DNA of 6,674 nucleotides. Source: Clostridiales bacterium (lineage in GTDB: Bacteria > Bacillota > Clostridia > Oscillospirales > Oscillospiraceae). Each line of letters starts with the position of its first letter. The stretch's first letter is position 1. Under the pieces are notes generated by a model. The model was given only the letters and a program-made list of their open reading frames with translations, searched no databases and was not told where the DNA came from. Location: NCBI GenBank assembly GCA_012729875.1, contig JAAYCC010000097.1:1-6674 (forward strand), read 5' to 3'. Below are positions 1 to 5,201 of this stretch, one piece after another. The translations under genes were made by a program, and so were the position numbers.

Positions 1-26
1 CTTAAGATCTTTCGCAAGAAAAAACT

Positions 27-43
27 GCCCCCGCGTCGGGTGC
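27..43. terminator. GC-rich hairpin, possible bidirectional terminator near left edge
   Basis: A 7-position stem (27-33 with 37-43, one mismatch at 29/41) closes a 3-nt loop. On the minus strand it is followed by six T (24-19), the form of an intrinsic terminator. On the plus strand it is preceded by an A-run and followed by TTTGTT. It could end a rightward gene lying to the left of the window. Alternatively it could sit at the very 5' end of the transcript made by the leftward promoter at 50-78. The stem is short, so this is tentative. Confidence 0.35.
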
Positions 44-49
44 TTTGTT

Positions 50-78
50 ATAATACCATCACCTCATCCCCTTGTCAA
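50..78 (-). promoter_or_regulatory. Leftward sigma-A promoter for a gene beyond the left edge
   Basis: Read on the minus strand, TTGACA (78-73, perfect -35) is separated by 17 bp from TATTAT (55-50, 5 of 6 matches to the -10 consensus). A-tracts at 87-82 and 99-94 on the minus strand fall about where UP-element subsites would lie. The predicted transcription start is near 43. This is divergent from the metA promoter; the gene it serves is not in the window. Confidence 0.6.
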
Positions 79-81
79 CTC

Positions 82-110
82 TTTTTTATCCCCTTTTTTG
101 ACCTTTTTTT
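82..110. other. Phased T-tracts between the divergent promoters
   Basis: Three tracts, T6 at 82-87, T6 at 94-99 and T7 at 104-110, are spaced about 10-12 bp apart, close to one helical turn. Such phasing is known to bend DNA. On the minus strand the first two sit where alpha-CTD of RNA polymerase would contact the leftward promoter. The bending and UP-element roles are inferred from spacing only. Confidence 0.4.
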
Positions 111-127
111 ATTGATCTTGAATAGCC

Positions 128-156
128 TTGATTTCACAGCTCTTTTAGCGTATAAT
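128..156 (+). promoter_or_regulatory. Sigma-A promoter of metA
   Basis: TTGATT (128-133, 4 of 6 to the -35 consensus) and a perfect TATAAT (151-156) are separated by 17 bp. The predicted transcription start is near 163, giving a 5' leader of only about 60 nt before the metA ATG at 223. That is too short for a SAM riboswitch or T-box. Confidence 0.75.
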
Positions 157-168
157 TCTAAGCAAAAA

Positions 169-188
169 ACGTATATATACGTACGTAT
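169..188. promoter_or_regulatory. Overlapping palindromes in the metA leader, possible operator
   Basis: ACGTATATATACGT (169-182) is a perfect 14-bp palindrome, and ATACGTACGTAT (177-188) is a perfect 12-bp palindrome overlapping it. Both lie just downstream of the predicted metA transcription start, where a bound repressor would block initiation or clearance. I do not recognise the motif as the site of a named regulator. AT-alternating sequence can be palindromic by chance, so the operator role is an inference. Confidence 0.4.
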
Positions 189-211
189 TTAACCATTTTT
201 GATATTCGAAC

Positions 212-215
212 GGAG
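212..215 (+). promoter_or_regulatory. Ribosome-binding site setting the metA start
   Basis: GGAG lies 7 nt before the ATG at 223. An in-frame TTG at 199 lies upstream of this site and has no comparable purine-rich sequence, so the ATG is chosen. Confidence 0.8.
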
Positions 216-222
216 ACAAACC

Positions 223-1173
223 ATGCCTATCAGAATTCCGGATTCCCTGCCGGCGCGCAAAACGCTTGATGGCGAAAACATATTTGTAATAACTGAGCAC
301 CGTGCCCTTCACCAGGACATTCGTCCGCTTAAGCTACTCATACTTAACCTCATGCCCACAAAAATCGTAACCGAGACTCAGCTGCTTAGACAGCTGTCAA
401 ACACGCCGCTGCAGGTCGAGATAGATCTTCTGCGCACTATCAGCCACAACGCCAAGAATGTTGATTCGAGCCACTTGGATATGTTCTATGTCAGCTATGA
501 CGACATATGTGACCGCTTTTACGATGGTATGATTATCACTGGAGCGCCTGTGGAAAACCTTGATTTCGACAAGGTGGACTACTGGCCTGAGCTCTGTGAG
601 ATCATGGAGTGGTCAAAGACCCATGTCCACAGCACTTTTCACATTTGCTGGGGGGCGCAGGCGGGACTATACTATCACTACGGCATCCCAAAGCACAGTC
701 TCGACAAAAAGAAGTTCGGAATATACAGCCATCGCATTTTGACGCCGAACTCTCCTTTTTTCCGGGGCTTTGACGATACCTTCAACGCGCCGCACTCGCG
801 TTACACCGAAATTCGTGCAGAGGATATTGAAAAGAAGCCTGATCTGGAGATAATGGCAGTGTCCGACGAGGCCGGGGTTTTTGCGGTCAAGAACCAGAAG
901 AGCCGTCAGTTTTTTATTTTCGGACACCCTGAGTATGACCGTGAAACTCTGGCGCTGGAGTACCAGCGCGACGTCAAAAACGGAAAGAAGATCGACGTAC
1001 CCGTCAACTATTATCCTGACGACGACCCCACAAGGGAGCCGATGATGACATGGCGTGCACACGCGCAGCTCATGTACACCAACTGGCTCAACTACTACGT
1101 CTATCAGACTACGCCATACATTATTAATAAAATAGATCCCAACGCAGACGGCGAGGAGAGGGATGAGCAGTAA
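223..1173 (+). CDS. metA: Homoserine O-acetyltransferase, MetA family
   Basis: This enzyme activates homoserine by acylating its hydroxyl group, the first committed step of methionine synthesis, in the cytoplasm. The product is 316 aa, the usual MetA length, and aligns with E. coli MetA numbering without visible gaps. The nucleophile is C142 in HICWGAQAGLYYHYG, and the other catalytic residues are H235 and E237 in FGHPEYDRE. The C-terminal HAQLMYTNWLNYYVYQTTPY is typical of the family. Residue 111 is Glu (TGAPVEN); in characterised MetA proteins Glu here goes with acetyl-CoA use and Gly with succinyl-CoA, so I call it an acetyltransferase despite the family name. The start is the ATG at 223 (GGAG 7 nt upstream, matching N-terminus MPIRIPDSLPA), not the in-frame TTG at 199. 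It has its own promoter and is monocistronic, ending at a hairpin shared with convergent sleB. Confidence 0.96.
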   Translation: MPIRIPDSLPARKTLDGENIFVITEHRALHQDIRPLKLLILNLMPTKIVTETQLLRQLSNTPLQVEIDLLRTISHNAKNVDSSHLDMFYVSYDDICDRFYDGMIITGAPVENLDFDKVDYWPELCEIMEWSKTHVHSTFHICWGAQAGLYYHYGIPKHSLDKKKFGIYSHRILTPNSPFFRGFDDTFNAPHSRYTEIRAEDIEKKPDLEIMAVSDEAGVFAVKNQKSRQFFIFGHPEYDRETLALEYQRDVKNGKKIDVPVNYYPDDDPTREPMMTWRAHAQLMYTNWLNYYVYQTTPYIINKIDPNADGEERDEQ

Positions 1174-1177
1174 TCTA

Positions 1178-1222
1178 TTAAAGAGACAGGCGATACCAAC
1201 GCGGTATCGCCTGTCTCTTTAA
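1178..1222. terminator. Bidirectional hairpin between convergent metA and sleB
   Basis: A perfect 20-bp inverted repeat (1178-1197 with 1203-1222) closes a 5-nt loop (AACGC on plus). It begins 4 bases after the metA stop codon, and its right arm contains the sleB stop codon (1221-1219, read on minus). The outer end of the stem is A/T-rich (TTAAAGAGA), so the 3' arm supplies only a short CTCTTT-type U-rich end, with no long T-run beyond it in either direction. The placement strongly suggests shared termination or 3'-end protection. Confidence 0.8.
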
Positions 1223-1881
1223 GCACAGAACCGGTGCTTTCCAATAGTCACTATAAGCGGTCTTGACCATATCCAGCTGCTTGTGGCGGTGGCCGGATTA
1301 AAGTAATATATCGCTCCGCCGGAGGGATCCCAGCCGTTGAGGGCGTCGCGGGCCGCGTTGTATGCACCGTCTGACACCGGCTTGTTCCACTGTCCGTCTG
1401 TAAGGCAGGTGAAAGCTCCGCTCTGGTAGATGACTCCCGAGATGGTGTTAGGAAATGATGGGTGCTTGGTACGGTTCAACACCACCGCCCCTACGGCAAC
1501 TTGTCCGGAGTATGGCTCGCCTCTCGCTTCTGCTGAAATCAGCCGCGCGAGCAGCGCCACATCTCCGGAGGTGGAGCCCTGAGTGCTGCTCACGTTTATT
1601 CCCAGAGCGTTGAGGGTCTGGGTCCCGGCCTTGCCGTCCACGCTAAGTCCCCAGCGGGATTGAAATTTTTTGATCGCGGCCTCTGTTGAGCTGCCATATA
1701 TACCGTCCACCGAGCCAAAGTAATATCCCTGATTTTTTAGTATTGTCTGTATCTGTGTGACCGTACTGCCTGTAGAACCTTTTTTATATGTTACTGCCTG
1801 AACATTTTCAAAAATCGTTATAGCGGCTATATTTAGAGCGAAGATGACCGCCAAAATGAGACATAGTTTTTTCTTGCTCAT
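1219..1881 (-). CDS. sleB: Spore cortex-lytic enzyme SleB
   Basis: SleB is a lytic transglycosylase that degrades muramic-lactam cortex peptidoglycan during spore germination. It is made in the forespore and exported. The product is 220 aa. Residues 1-29 form a signal peptide (Lys-rich start, hydrophobic 6-24, likely cleavage after VQA). Residues about 33-93 are a peptidoglycan-binding domain (GSTGSTVTQIQTILKNQGYY, then VDGIYGSSTEAAIKKFQ). Residues about 106-220 are the SleB/CwlJ hydrolase domain, with catalytic E118 in ISAEARGEPYSGQVAVGAVV, then PSFPNTISGVIY, NGWDP, YYFNPATATSSWIW and the C-terminal IGKHRFC. It is shorter than the Bacillus proteins (roughly 250-305 aa) because the linker is short. 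ATG at 1881 has GAGGGAG 8 nt upstream, inside a hairpin. No ypeB partner follows; the next gene is convergent metA. The complete cortex-lytic domain and export signal favour SleB over CwlJ, which lacks both signal peptide and binding domain. Confidence 0.92.
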   Translation of the reverse strand: MSKKKLCLILAVIFALNIAAITIFENVQAVTYKKGSTGSTVTQIQTILKNQGYYFGSVDGIYGSSTEAAIKKFQSRWGLSVDGKAGTQTLNALGINVSSTQGSTSGDVALLARLISAEARGEPYSGQVAVGAVVLNRTKHPSFPNTISGVIYQSGAFTCLTDGQWNKPVSDGAYNAARDALNGWDPSGGAIYYFNPATATSSWIWSRPLIVTIGKHRFCA

Positions 1882-1888
1882 ATCTAAA

Positions 1889-1929
1889 ACTCCCTCGCAG
1901 ACTTTTTCTTTAATAGTCTACGAAGGAGT
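1889..1929 (-). promoter_or_regulatory. Hairpin burying the sleB ribosome-binding site; possible thrS terminator
   Basis: On minus-strand RNA, 1929-1915 pairs with 1903-1889 over 15 base pairs, including two G-U wobbles (1894/1924 and 1898/1920), with an 11-nt A-rich loop. On the plus strand the same two positions would be C-A mismatches, so the structure favours the minus orientation. The 3' arm contains GAGGGAG (1896-1890), the sleB ribosome site, and is followed by TTTTAGAT. It can therefore act as a weak thrS terminator and as a block on sleB translation in thrS read-through RNA. Regulatory use is inferred. Confidence 0.65.
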
Positions 1930-1944
1930 CGGGTTCATTATTCA
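1914..1944 (-). promoter_or_regulatory. Sigma-G-like forespore promoter of sleB
   Basis: On the minus strand, TGAATA (1944-1939) matches the sigma-F/sigma-G -35 consensus, and TAGACTA (1920-1914) matches 5 of 7 of the sigma-G -10 consensus CATACTA, with an 18-bp spacer. The predicted start is near 1907, giving a leader of about 26 nt. sleB is a sigma-G gene in Bacillus, so the match fits the gene's role. The start falls in the loop of the 1889-1929 hairpin. Confidence 0.65.
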
Positions 1945-1972
1945 AAGTAATATAATGCTAAAATTTGAGTGT

Positions 1973-3718
1973 TCAGTTATTTGAACGGATTTTAATCTCT
2001 TCTTCTATATTTGTAATAAATTCATCAAGAGCGACGGTGTTTTCGTCGCCCGTGCGAGTACGGACAGAGACGGTGCCCGCCTCCGCCTCCTTGTCGCCTA
2101 TGACCAGCATGTATGGGATTTTTTGAAGCTGTGCCTCGCGGATTTTGTAACCGATCTTCTCGTTGCGGAAGTCTTTTTCGACACGTATACCCGCGTCAAA
2201 CAGCTTTTTATAGACCTTTTCGGAATAATCCTTGCTGCGGTCGGTGATGGGCATGACCATGACCTGAACGGGGGCTAGCCATGTGGGGAAGGCGCCGGCG
2301 TAATGTTCGGTTATTACGCCGATGAAGCGCTCAATTGAGCCGAGCACGACGCGGTGGATCATGACGGGGCGGTGCTTGTCCCCATCGGCGCCGGTGTATT
2401 CCAGCTCAAAACGTTCGGGCATCTGGAAGTCCAGCTGAATAGTGCCGCACTGCCAGGTGCGGCCAAGGCTGTCCTCCAGATGGAAGTCCAGTTTCGGACC
2501 ATAGAATGCTCCGTCTCCCTCATTGATCTCATAGGTCTTTCCCATCTCGGTTATGGCTTTTTTGAGAGTCTCCTGGGCAAAATCCCAGTCCTCCAGACTG
2601 CCCATGTGGTCTTCGGGCATTGTTGAAAGCTCTATATTGTAGCTCAGACCGAATTTAGAGTAGACCTCGTCGAACAGATTGACAACGCCCTTGATCTCGT
2701 CCTTCATCTGATCCCGGGTCATGAAGATATGCGCGTCGTCCTGAGTGAAGCAGCGCACGCGGAAAAGGCCGTGCAGAGCGCCGGAGAGCTCATGGCGGTG
2801 GACAAGACCCAGCTCGGCCGCGCGCAGGGGCAGGTCGCGGTAGGAGTGAGGCTCCAGCTTGTAGACAAGCATGCCGCCGGGGCAGTTCATGGGTTTGACT
2901 GCATAGTCCTCGTTGTCGATGACCGTGGTATACATGTTGTCCTTGTAGTGGTCCCAGTGACCGCTGCGGTGCCACAGCTCCTGATTGAGTATGATCGGTG
3001 TGCTGATTTCAACGTAGCCGTGTTTTTTGTGGACCTCTCGCCAGTACTCTATGAGAGTATTGCGCAGAACCATACCCTTGGGAAGGAAAAACGGAAAACC
3101 GGGGCCCTCTTCCAGAAGCGCGAACAGGCCCAGCTCCTTGCCCAGCTTGCGGTGGTCACGCTTTTTTGCCTCCTCAATGCGCTTGAGATAGGCGTCCAGC
3201 TCGTCCTTTTTGGGGAAGCAGGTGCCGTAAATTCTCTGGAGCATCTTGCGGCTGGAGTCTCCCCGCCAGTATGCCCCGGTGCAGCTTGTGAGCTTTATTG
3301 CGTTGCCCTTGATCCTTCCGGTGCTGTCCATGTGCGGGCCGGCGCAGAGGTCTGTAAAGTCTCCTTGTCTGTAGAAGCTGATGGCGGCATCCTCCGGAAG
3401 GTCGTTTATCAGCTCGACCTTGTACGGCTCGTCCCTGACGAACTCCAGAGCTTCTGAGCGCGGGAGTTCAAAGCGCTCAAGAGGTATTTTTTCCTTGCAT
3501 ATCCTGCGCATTTCATCCTCAAGCTTCTCAAGTATCTCGGGAGTAAATACGGTTTCGGAGTCCACATCGTAATAAAAACCGTCTTCAATGGCGGGGCCGA
3601 TGGCCAGCTTAGTGTCTGGATAGAGGCGTTTTATTGCCTGCGCAAGGATGTGGGAAGTTGTGTGGCGGTACGCCAGCTTGTAATCGGGGTTTTCAAAGGT
3701 ATATTTGTTGTCTTCCAT
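1973..3718 (-). CDS. thrS: Threonyl-tRNA synthetase lacking the N-terminal TGS domain
   Basis: It charges tRNA-Thr with threonine in the cytoplasm and edits mischarged Ser-tRNA-Thr. The product is 581 aa against about 640 for E. coli ThrRS; the missing part is the N1 (TGS-like) domain. The N2 editing domain starts almost at once, with H19 and H23 (HTTSH) and C125/H129 (DLCAGPH), so the editing site is intact. The class II catalytic core (about 205-475) shows the zinc ligands C279 (MNCPGG), H330 (DDAH) and H455 (MIHRVVLGS), motif 2 (HRHE to RVRCFTQDD, 307-328) and motif 3 (GSIERFIGVITEHY). The anticodon-binding domain is about 485-575. Start: ATG at 3718 with GGAGGAG 6 nt upstream. An in-frame ATG at 3781 lies inside the T-box antiterminator and is rejected. 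Expression is controlled by the T-box leader upstream; sleB lies 91 bp downstream. Confidence 0.97.
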   Translation of the reverse strand: MEDNKYTFENPDYKLAYRHTTSHILAQAIKRLYPDTKLAIGPAIEDGFYYDVDSETVFTPEILEKLEDEMRRICKEKIPLERFELPRSEALEFVRDEPYKVELINDLPEDAAISFYRQGDFTDLCAGPHMDSTGRIKGNAIKLTSCTGAYWRGDSSRKMLQRIYGTCFPKKDELDAYLKRIEEAKKRDHRKLGKELGLFALLEEGPGFPFFLPKGMVLRNTLIEYWREVHKKHGYVEISTPIILNQELWHRSGHWDHYKDNMYTTVIDNEDYAVKPMNCPGGMLVYKLEPHSYRDLPLRAAELGLVHRHELSGALHGLFRVRCFTQDDAHIFMTRDQMKDEIKGVVNLFDEVYSKFGLSYNIELSTMPEDHMGSLEDWDFAQETLKKAITEMGKTYEINEGDGAFYGPKLDFHLEDSLGRTWQCGTIQLDFQMPERFELEYTGADGDKHRPVMIHRVVLGSIERFIGVITEHYAGAFPTWLAPVQVMVMPITDRSKDYSEKVYKKLFDAGIRVEKDFRNEKIGYKIREAQLQKIPYMLVIGDKEAEAGTVSVRTRTGDENTVALDEFITNIEEEIKIRSNN

Positions 3719-3724
3719 TGTTTT

Positions 3725-3731
3725 CTCCTCC
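3725..3731 (-). promoter_or_regulatory. Ribosome-binding site setting the thrS start
   Basis: GGAGGAG on the minus strand lies 6 nt before the ATG at 3718 and just after the T-tract of the T-box terminator. It therefore sits only on read-through transcripts and fixes the short, TGS-less start. Confidence 0.88.
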
Positions 3732-3734
3732 AAC

Positions 3735-3763
3735 AAAAAACGCCCCTGACATAATGTCAGGGG
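3735..3763 (-). terminator. Attenuator terminator of the thrS T-box leader
   Basis: CCCCTGACA (3763-3755) pairs with TGTCAGGGG (3751-3743) around a TTA loop, followed by CG and six T (3740-3735). The CCCTG of the 5' arm is also the 3' side of the antiterminator, so the two folds exclude each other. Confidence 0.93.
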
Positions 3764-3979
3764 TGCATTAAATAACTGCATGGTTCCACCCTGCTTGCGG
3801 TCTTAGACCGCCGCTTTAGGGGCGCGTTAACGGGCGCAAATCGGAAGCGCTTACTGTGATCTTCGGCACTTCGGCTCGGGAGCGGTAGCAAAATGCGGGC
3901 GGTCCGGGGTTTTTTTCAGCGGACAAAACCCTCTCTGTACGGCGCTCTGCACGGCCTTCTCCGTCATTGCTTTTGATAC
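3735..3979 (-). promoter_or_regulatory. T-box riboswitch sensing uncharged tRNA-Thr
   Basis: The leader of thrS has the standard T-box parts in order on the minus strand. Stem I is closed at its base by GGAG (3962-3959) with CTCC (3882-3879). Next to this base pairing, ACC (3886-3884) is the likely specifier codon for Thr. Stem III is a perfect 6-bp hairpin (3811-3806 with 3802-3797). The T-box sequence AGGGTGGAACC (3792-3782) follows. The antiterminator pairs CAGGG (3793-3789) with CCCTG (3762-3758) and TGCA (3780-3777) with TGCA (3767-3764), leaving the 7-nt bulge TGGAACC to bind the NCCA end of the tRNA. The competing terminator is at 3763-3735. Known behaviour: uncharged tRNA-Thr stabilises the antiterminator and allows thrS transcription. 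The specifier position is inferred from pairing by eye. Confidence 0.93.
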
Positions 3980-3985
3980 GTGCTG

Positions 3986-4014
3986 ATTGTATTCTCTTTT
4001 TTTTAATTTGTCAA
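3986..4014 (-). promoter_or_regulatory. Sigma-A promoter of the thrS T-box leader
   Basis: On the minus strand, a perfect TTGACA (4014-4009) and TACAAT (3991-3986, 5 of 6) are separated by 17 bp containing an A-tract. The predicted start is near 3979. The -35 box begins at the base immediately after the ychF stop codon. Confidence 0.88.
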
Positions 4015-5112
4015 CTATACATTGAAGCGGAACAGAGTCACATCGCCGTCGCGCATGATGTATTCCTTGCCCTCGGAGCGGACGAGGCCCTTTTCTTTGG
4101 CGGCGTTCATACTGCCGCAGGCCTTGAGGTCGTCAAAGGCGACTATCTCCGCTCGGATAAAGCCGCGCTCGAAGTCCGTGTGTATCTTGCCCGCGGCCTG
4201 GGGGGCCCTTGAGCCTTTCCTTATGGTCCATGCGCGTACCTCGTCGGGGCCGCAGGTGAGAAAGGATATCAGCCCCAGCAGGGAATAAGAACATTTGATG
4301 AGCCTGTCCAGACCGCTTTCGGTCATCCCCAGCTCCTCGAGGAACATCTGCCTGTCCTCCTCGTCAAGCTCGCCTATCTCCTGCTCTACCTTGGCGCAGA
4401 TGGGCAGAACCAGAGAGCCCTCGTCTGAGGCGAACTTTTCAACACGCCTGTAGTATTCGCTGCTCTCGAAACCGGCGGCAAAGCCGGCTTCATCCATGTT
4501 TGCGGCATAGATGACCGGTTTGAGGGTCAACAGCTCACTCTCGGCGATCAGTTCCCTGTCCTCGTCGGAACAGGGGCAGCTGCGGGCGGATTTGCCGCTG
4601 TCGAGATGCGCCATCAGGCGCTCCAGCACCTCCGCCTCGTGCAGAAACTTTTTGTCGCCGCCTTTTGCCGCTTTCTTAGCCCTGTCAATACGGCGCTCCA
4701 GCATCTCCATGTCCGCCATTATGAGCTCAAGGTTAATTATGTCGATGTCGCGTAGCGGATCGCAGCCGCCCTCGACATGGATCACGTTGTCGTCGTCAAA
4801 GCAGCGGACAACGTGAACTATTGCGTCGGTTGCGCGTATGTTGCTCAAAAACTTGTTTCCTAGACCCTCGCCCTTTGATGCGCCCTTGACAAGCCCTGCG
4901 ATGTCCACAAATTCGACGACCGCCGGCGTGTATTTTTTGGGGTTATACAGTTCTGCAAGAAAGTCCAGCCGCTCGTCGGGGACGGCGACGGTACCCACAT
5001 TGGGGTCTATGGTGCAGAAGGGGTAGTTGGCGCTCTCGGCCCCGGCGTTGGTTATGGCGTTGAAAAGGGTGCTCTTGCCCACATTGGGCAGCCCGACTAT
5101 TCCCAGTTTCAT
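4015..5112 (-). CDS. ychF: YchF/OLA1-family ribosome-associated NTPase
   Basis: YchF is a cytosolic Obg-family P-loop NTPase that binds ribosomes and, in studied members, prefers ATP to GTP; it is linked to stress responses and translation. The product is 365 aa, the normal length. The P-loop is GLPNVGKS (7-14), G3 is DIAGL (70-74), and the G4 position reads NMDE (205-208) in place of NKxD, the family change that goes with loss of guanine specificity. A helical, charged segment (about 128-195) is the coiled-coil insertion. The C-terminal TGS domain spans about 278-362 (LISFLTCGPDEVRAWTIRKG to FRFNV). Start: ATG at 5112, giving MKLGIVGLPNVGKST, with GAGG about 10 nt upstream; an in-frame ATG at 5169 would run through a terminator hairpin and is rejected. 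It follows ftsH, separated by that terminator, and has no terminator of its own before the thrS promoter. Confidence 0.96.
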   Translation of the reverse strand: MKLGIVGLPNVGKSTLFNAITNAGAESANYPFCTIDPNVGTVAVPDERLDFLAELYNPKKYTPAVVEFVDIAGLVKGASKGEGLGNKFLSNIRATDAIVHVVRCFDDDNVIHVEGGCDPLRDIDIINLELIMADMEMLERRIDRAKKAAKGGDKKFLHEAEVLERLMAHLDSGKSARSCPCSDEDRELIAESELLTLKPVIYAANMDEAGFAAGFESSEYYRRVEKFASDEGSLVLPICAKVEQEIGELDEEDRQMFLEELGMTESGLDRLIKCSYSLLGLISFLTCGPDEVRAWTIRKGSRAPQAAGKIHTDFERGFIRAEIVAFDDLKACGSMNAAKEKGLVRSEGKEYIMRDGDVTLFRFNV

Positions 5113-5149
5113 GTTGGTCAAGCCTCTCTCTACGGTTATCGGTATTTGA

Positions 5150-5163
5150 CGGGAAAGGTCCCG
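5150..5163 (-). other. Small hairpin in the ychF leader
   Basis: CGGGA (5163-5159, minus) pairs with TCCCG (5154-5150) around a 4-nt loop, three bases after the ftsH terminator stem. It may stabilise a 3' or 5' end. It could equally be chance; no T-run follows. Confidence 0.3.
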
Positions 5164-5165
5164 TA

Positions 5166-5197
5166 TCAAAAGGGCGGAAGGTTTTCCGCCCTTTTGA
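5166..5197 (-). terminator. Intrinsic terminator of ftsH
   Basis: A 14-bp perfect stem (5166-5179 with 5184-5197) closes a 4-nt loop. The core is GGGCGG with CCGCCC, flanked by A4 and T4, so on minus-strand RNA the 3' arm ends in UUUUGA. It starts 5 bases past the ftsH stop codon. The flanking runs would let it act in both directions, but only minus-strand genes are nearby. Confidence 0.85.
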
Positions 5198-5201
5198 CAT
5201 A

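Noticed and set aside
199..222. TTG start at 199 for metA
   Set aside because: No ribosome site, and the extra 8 residues are not part of the MetA N-terminus; ATG at 223 has GGAG and gives exact family numbering.
157..222. SAM riboswitch or T-box for metA
   Set aside because: The predicted leader is only about 60 nt and shows no T-box sequence or SAM-type stems.
1178..1222. Long inverted repeat as an insertion-sequence end or mobile repeat
   Set aside because: The two arms are only 5 nt apart, between convergent genes, with no transposase or target duplication; a terminator explains it better.
2729..3457. 242-aa plus-strand ORF opposite thrS
   Set aside because: It is a mirror of a well-conserved synthetase gene, has no recognisable domain and no ribosome site of its own.
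3719..3781. Upstream in-frame ATG at 3781 giving a 602-aa ThrRS
   Set aside because: The extra 21 codons run through the T-box antiterminator and terminator, show no ThrRS similarity, and have no ribosome site; the ATG at 3718 has GGAGGAG 6 nt upstream.
5113..5169. ATG at 5169 as the ychF start
   Set aside because: It begins inside the ftsH terminator hairpin, and YchF proteins start at MKLGIVGLPNVGKS.
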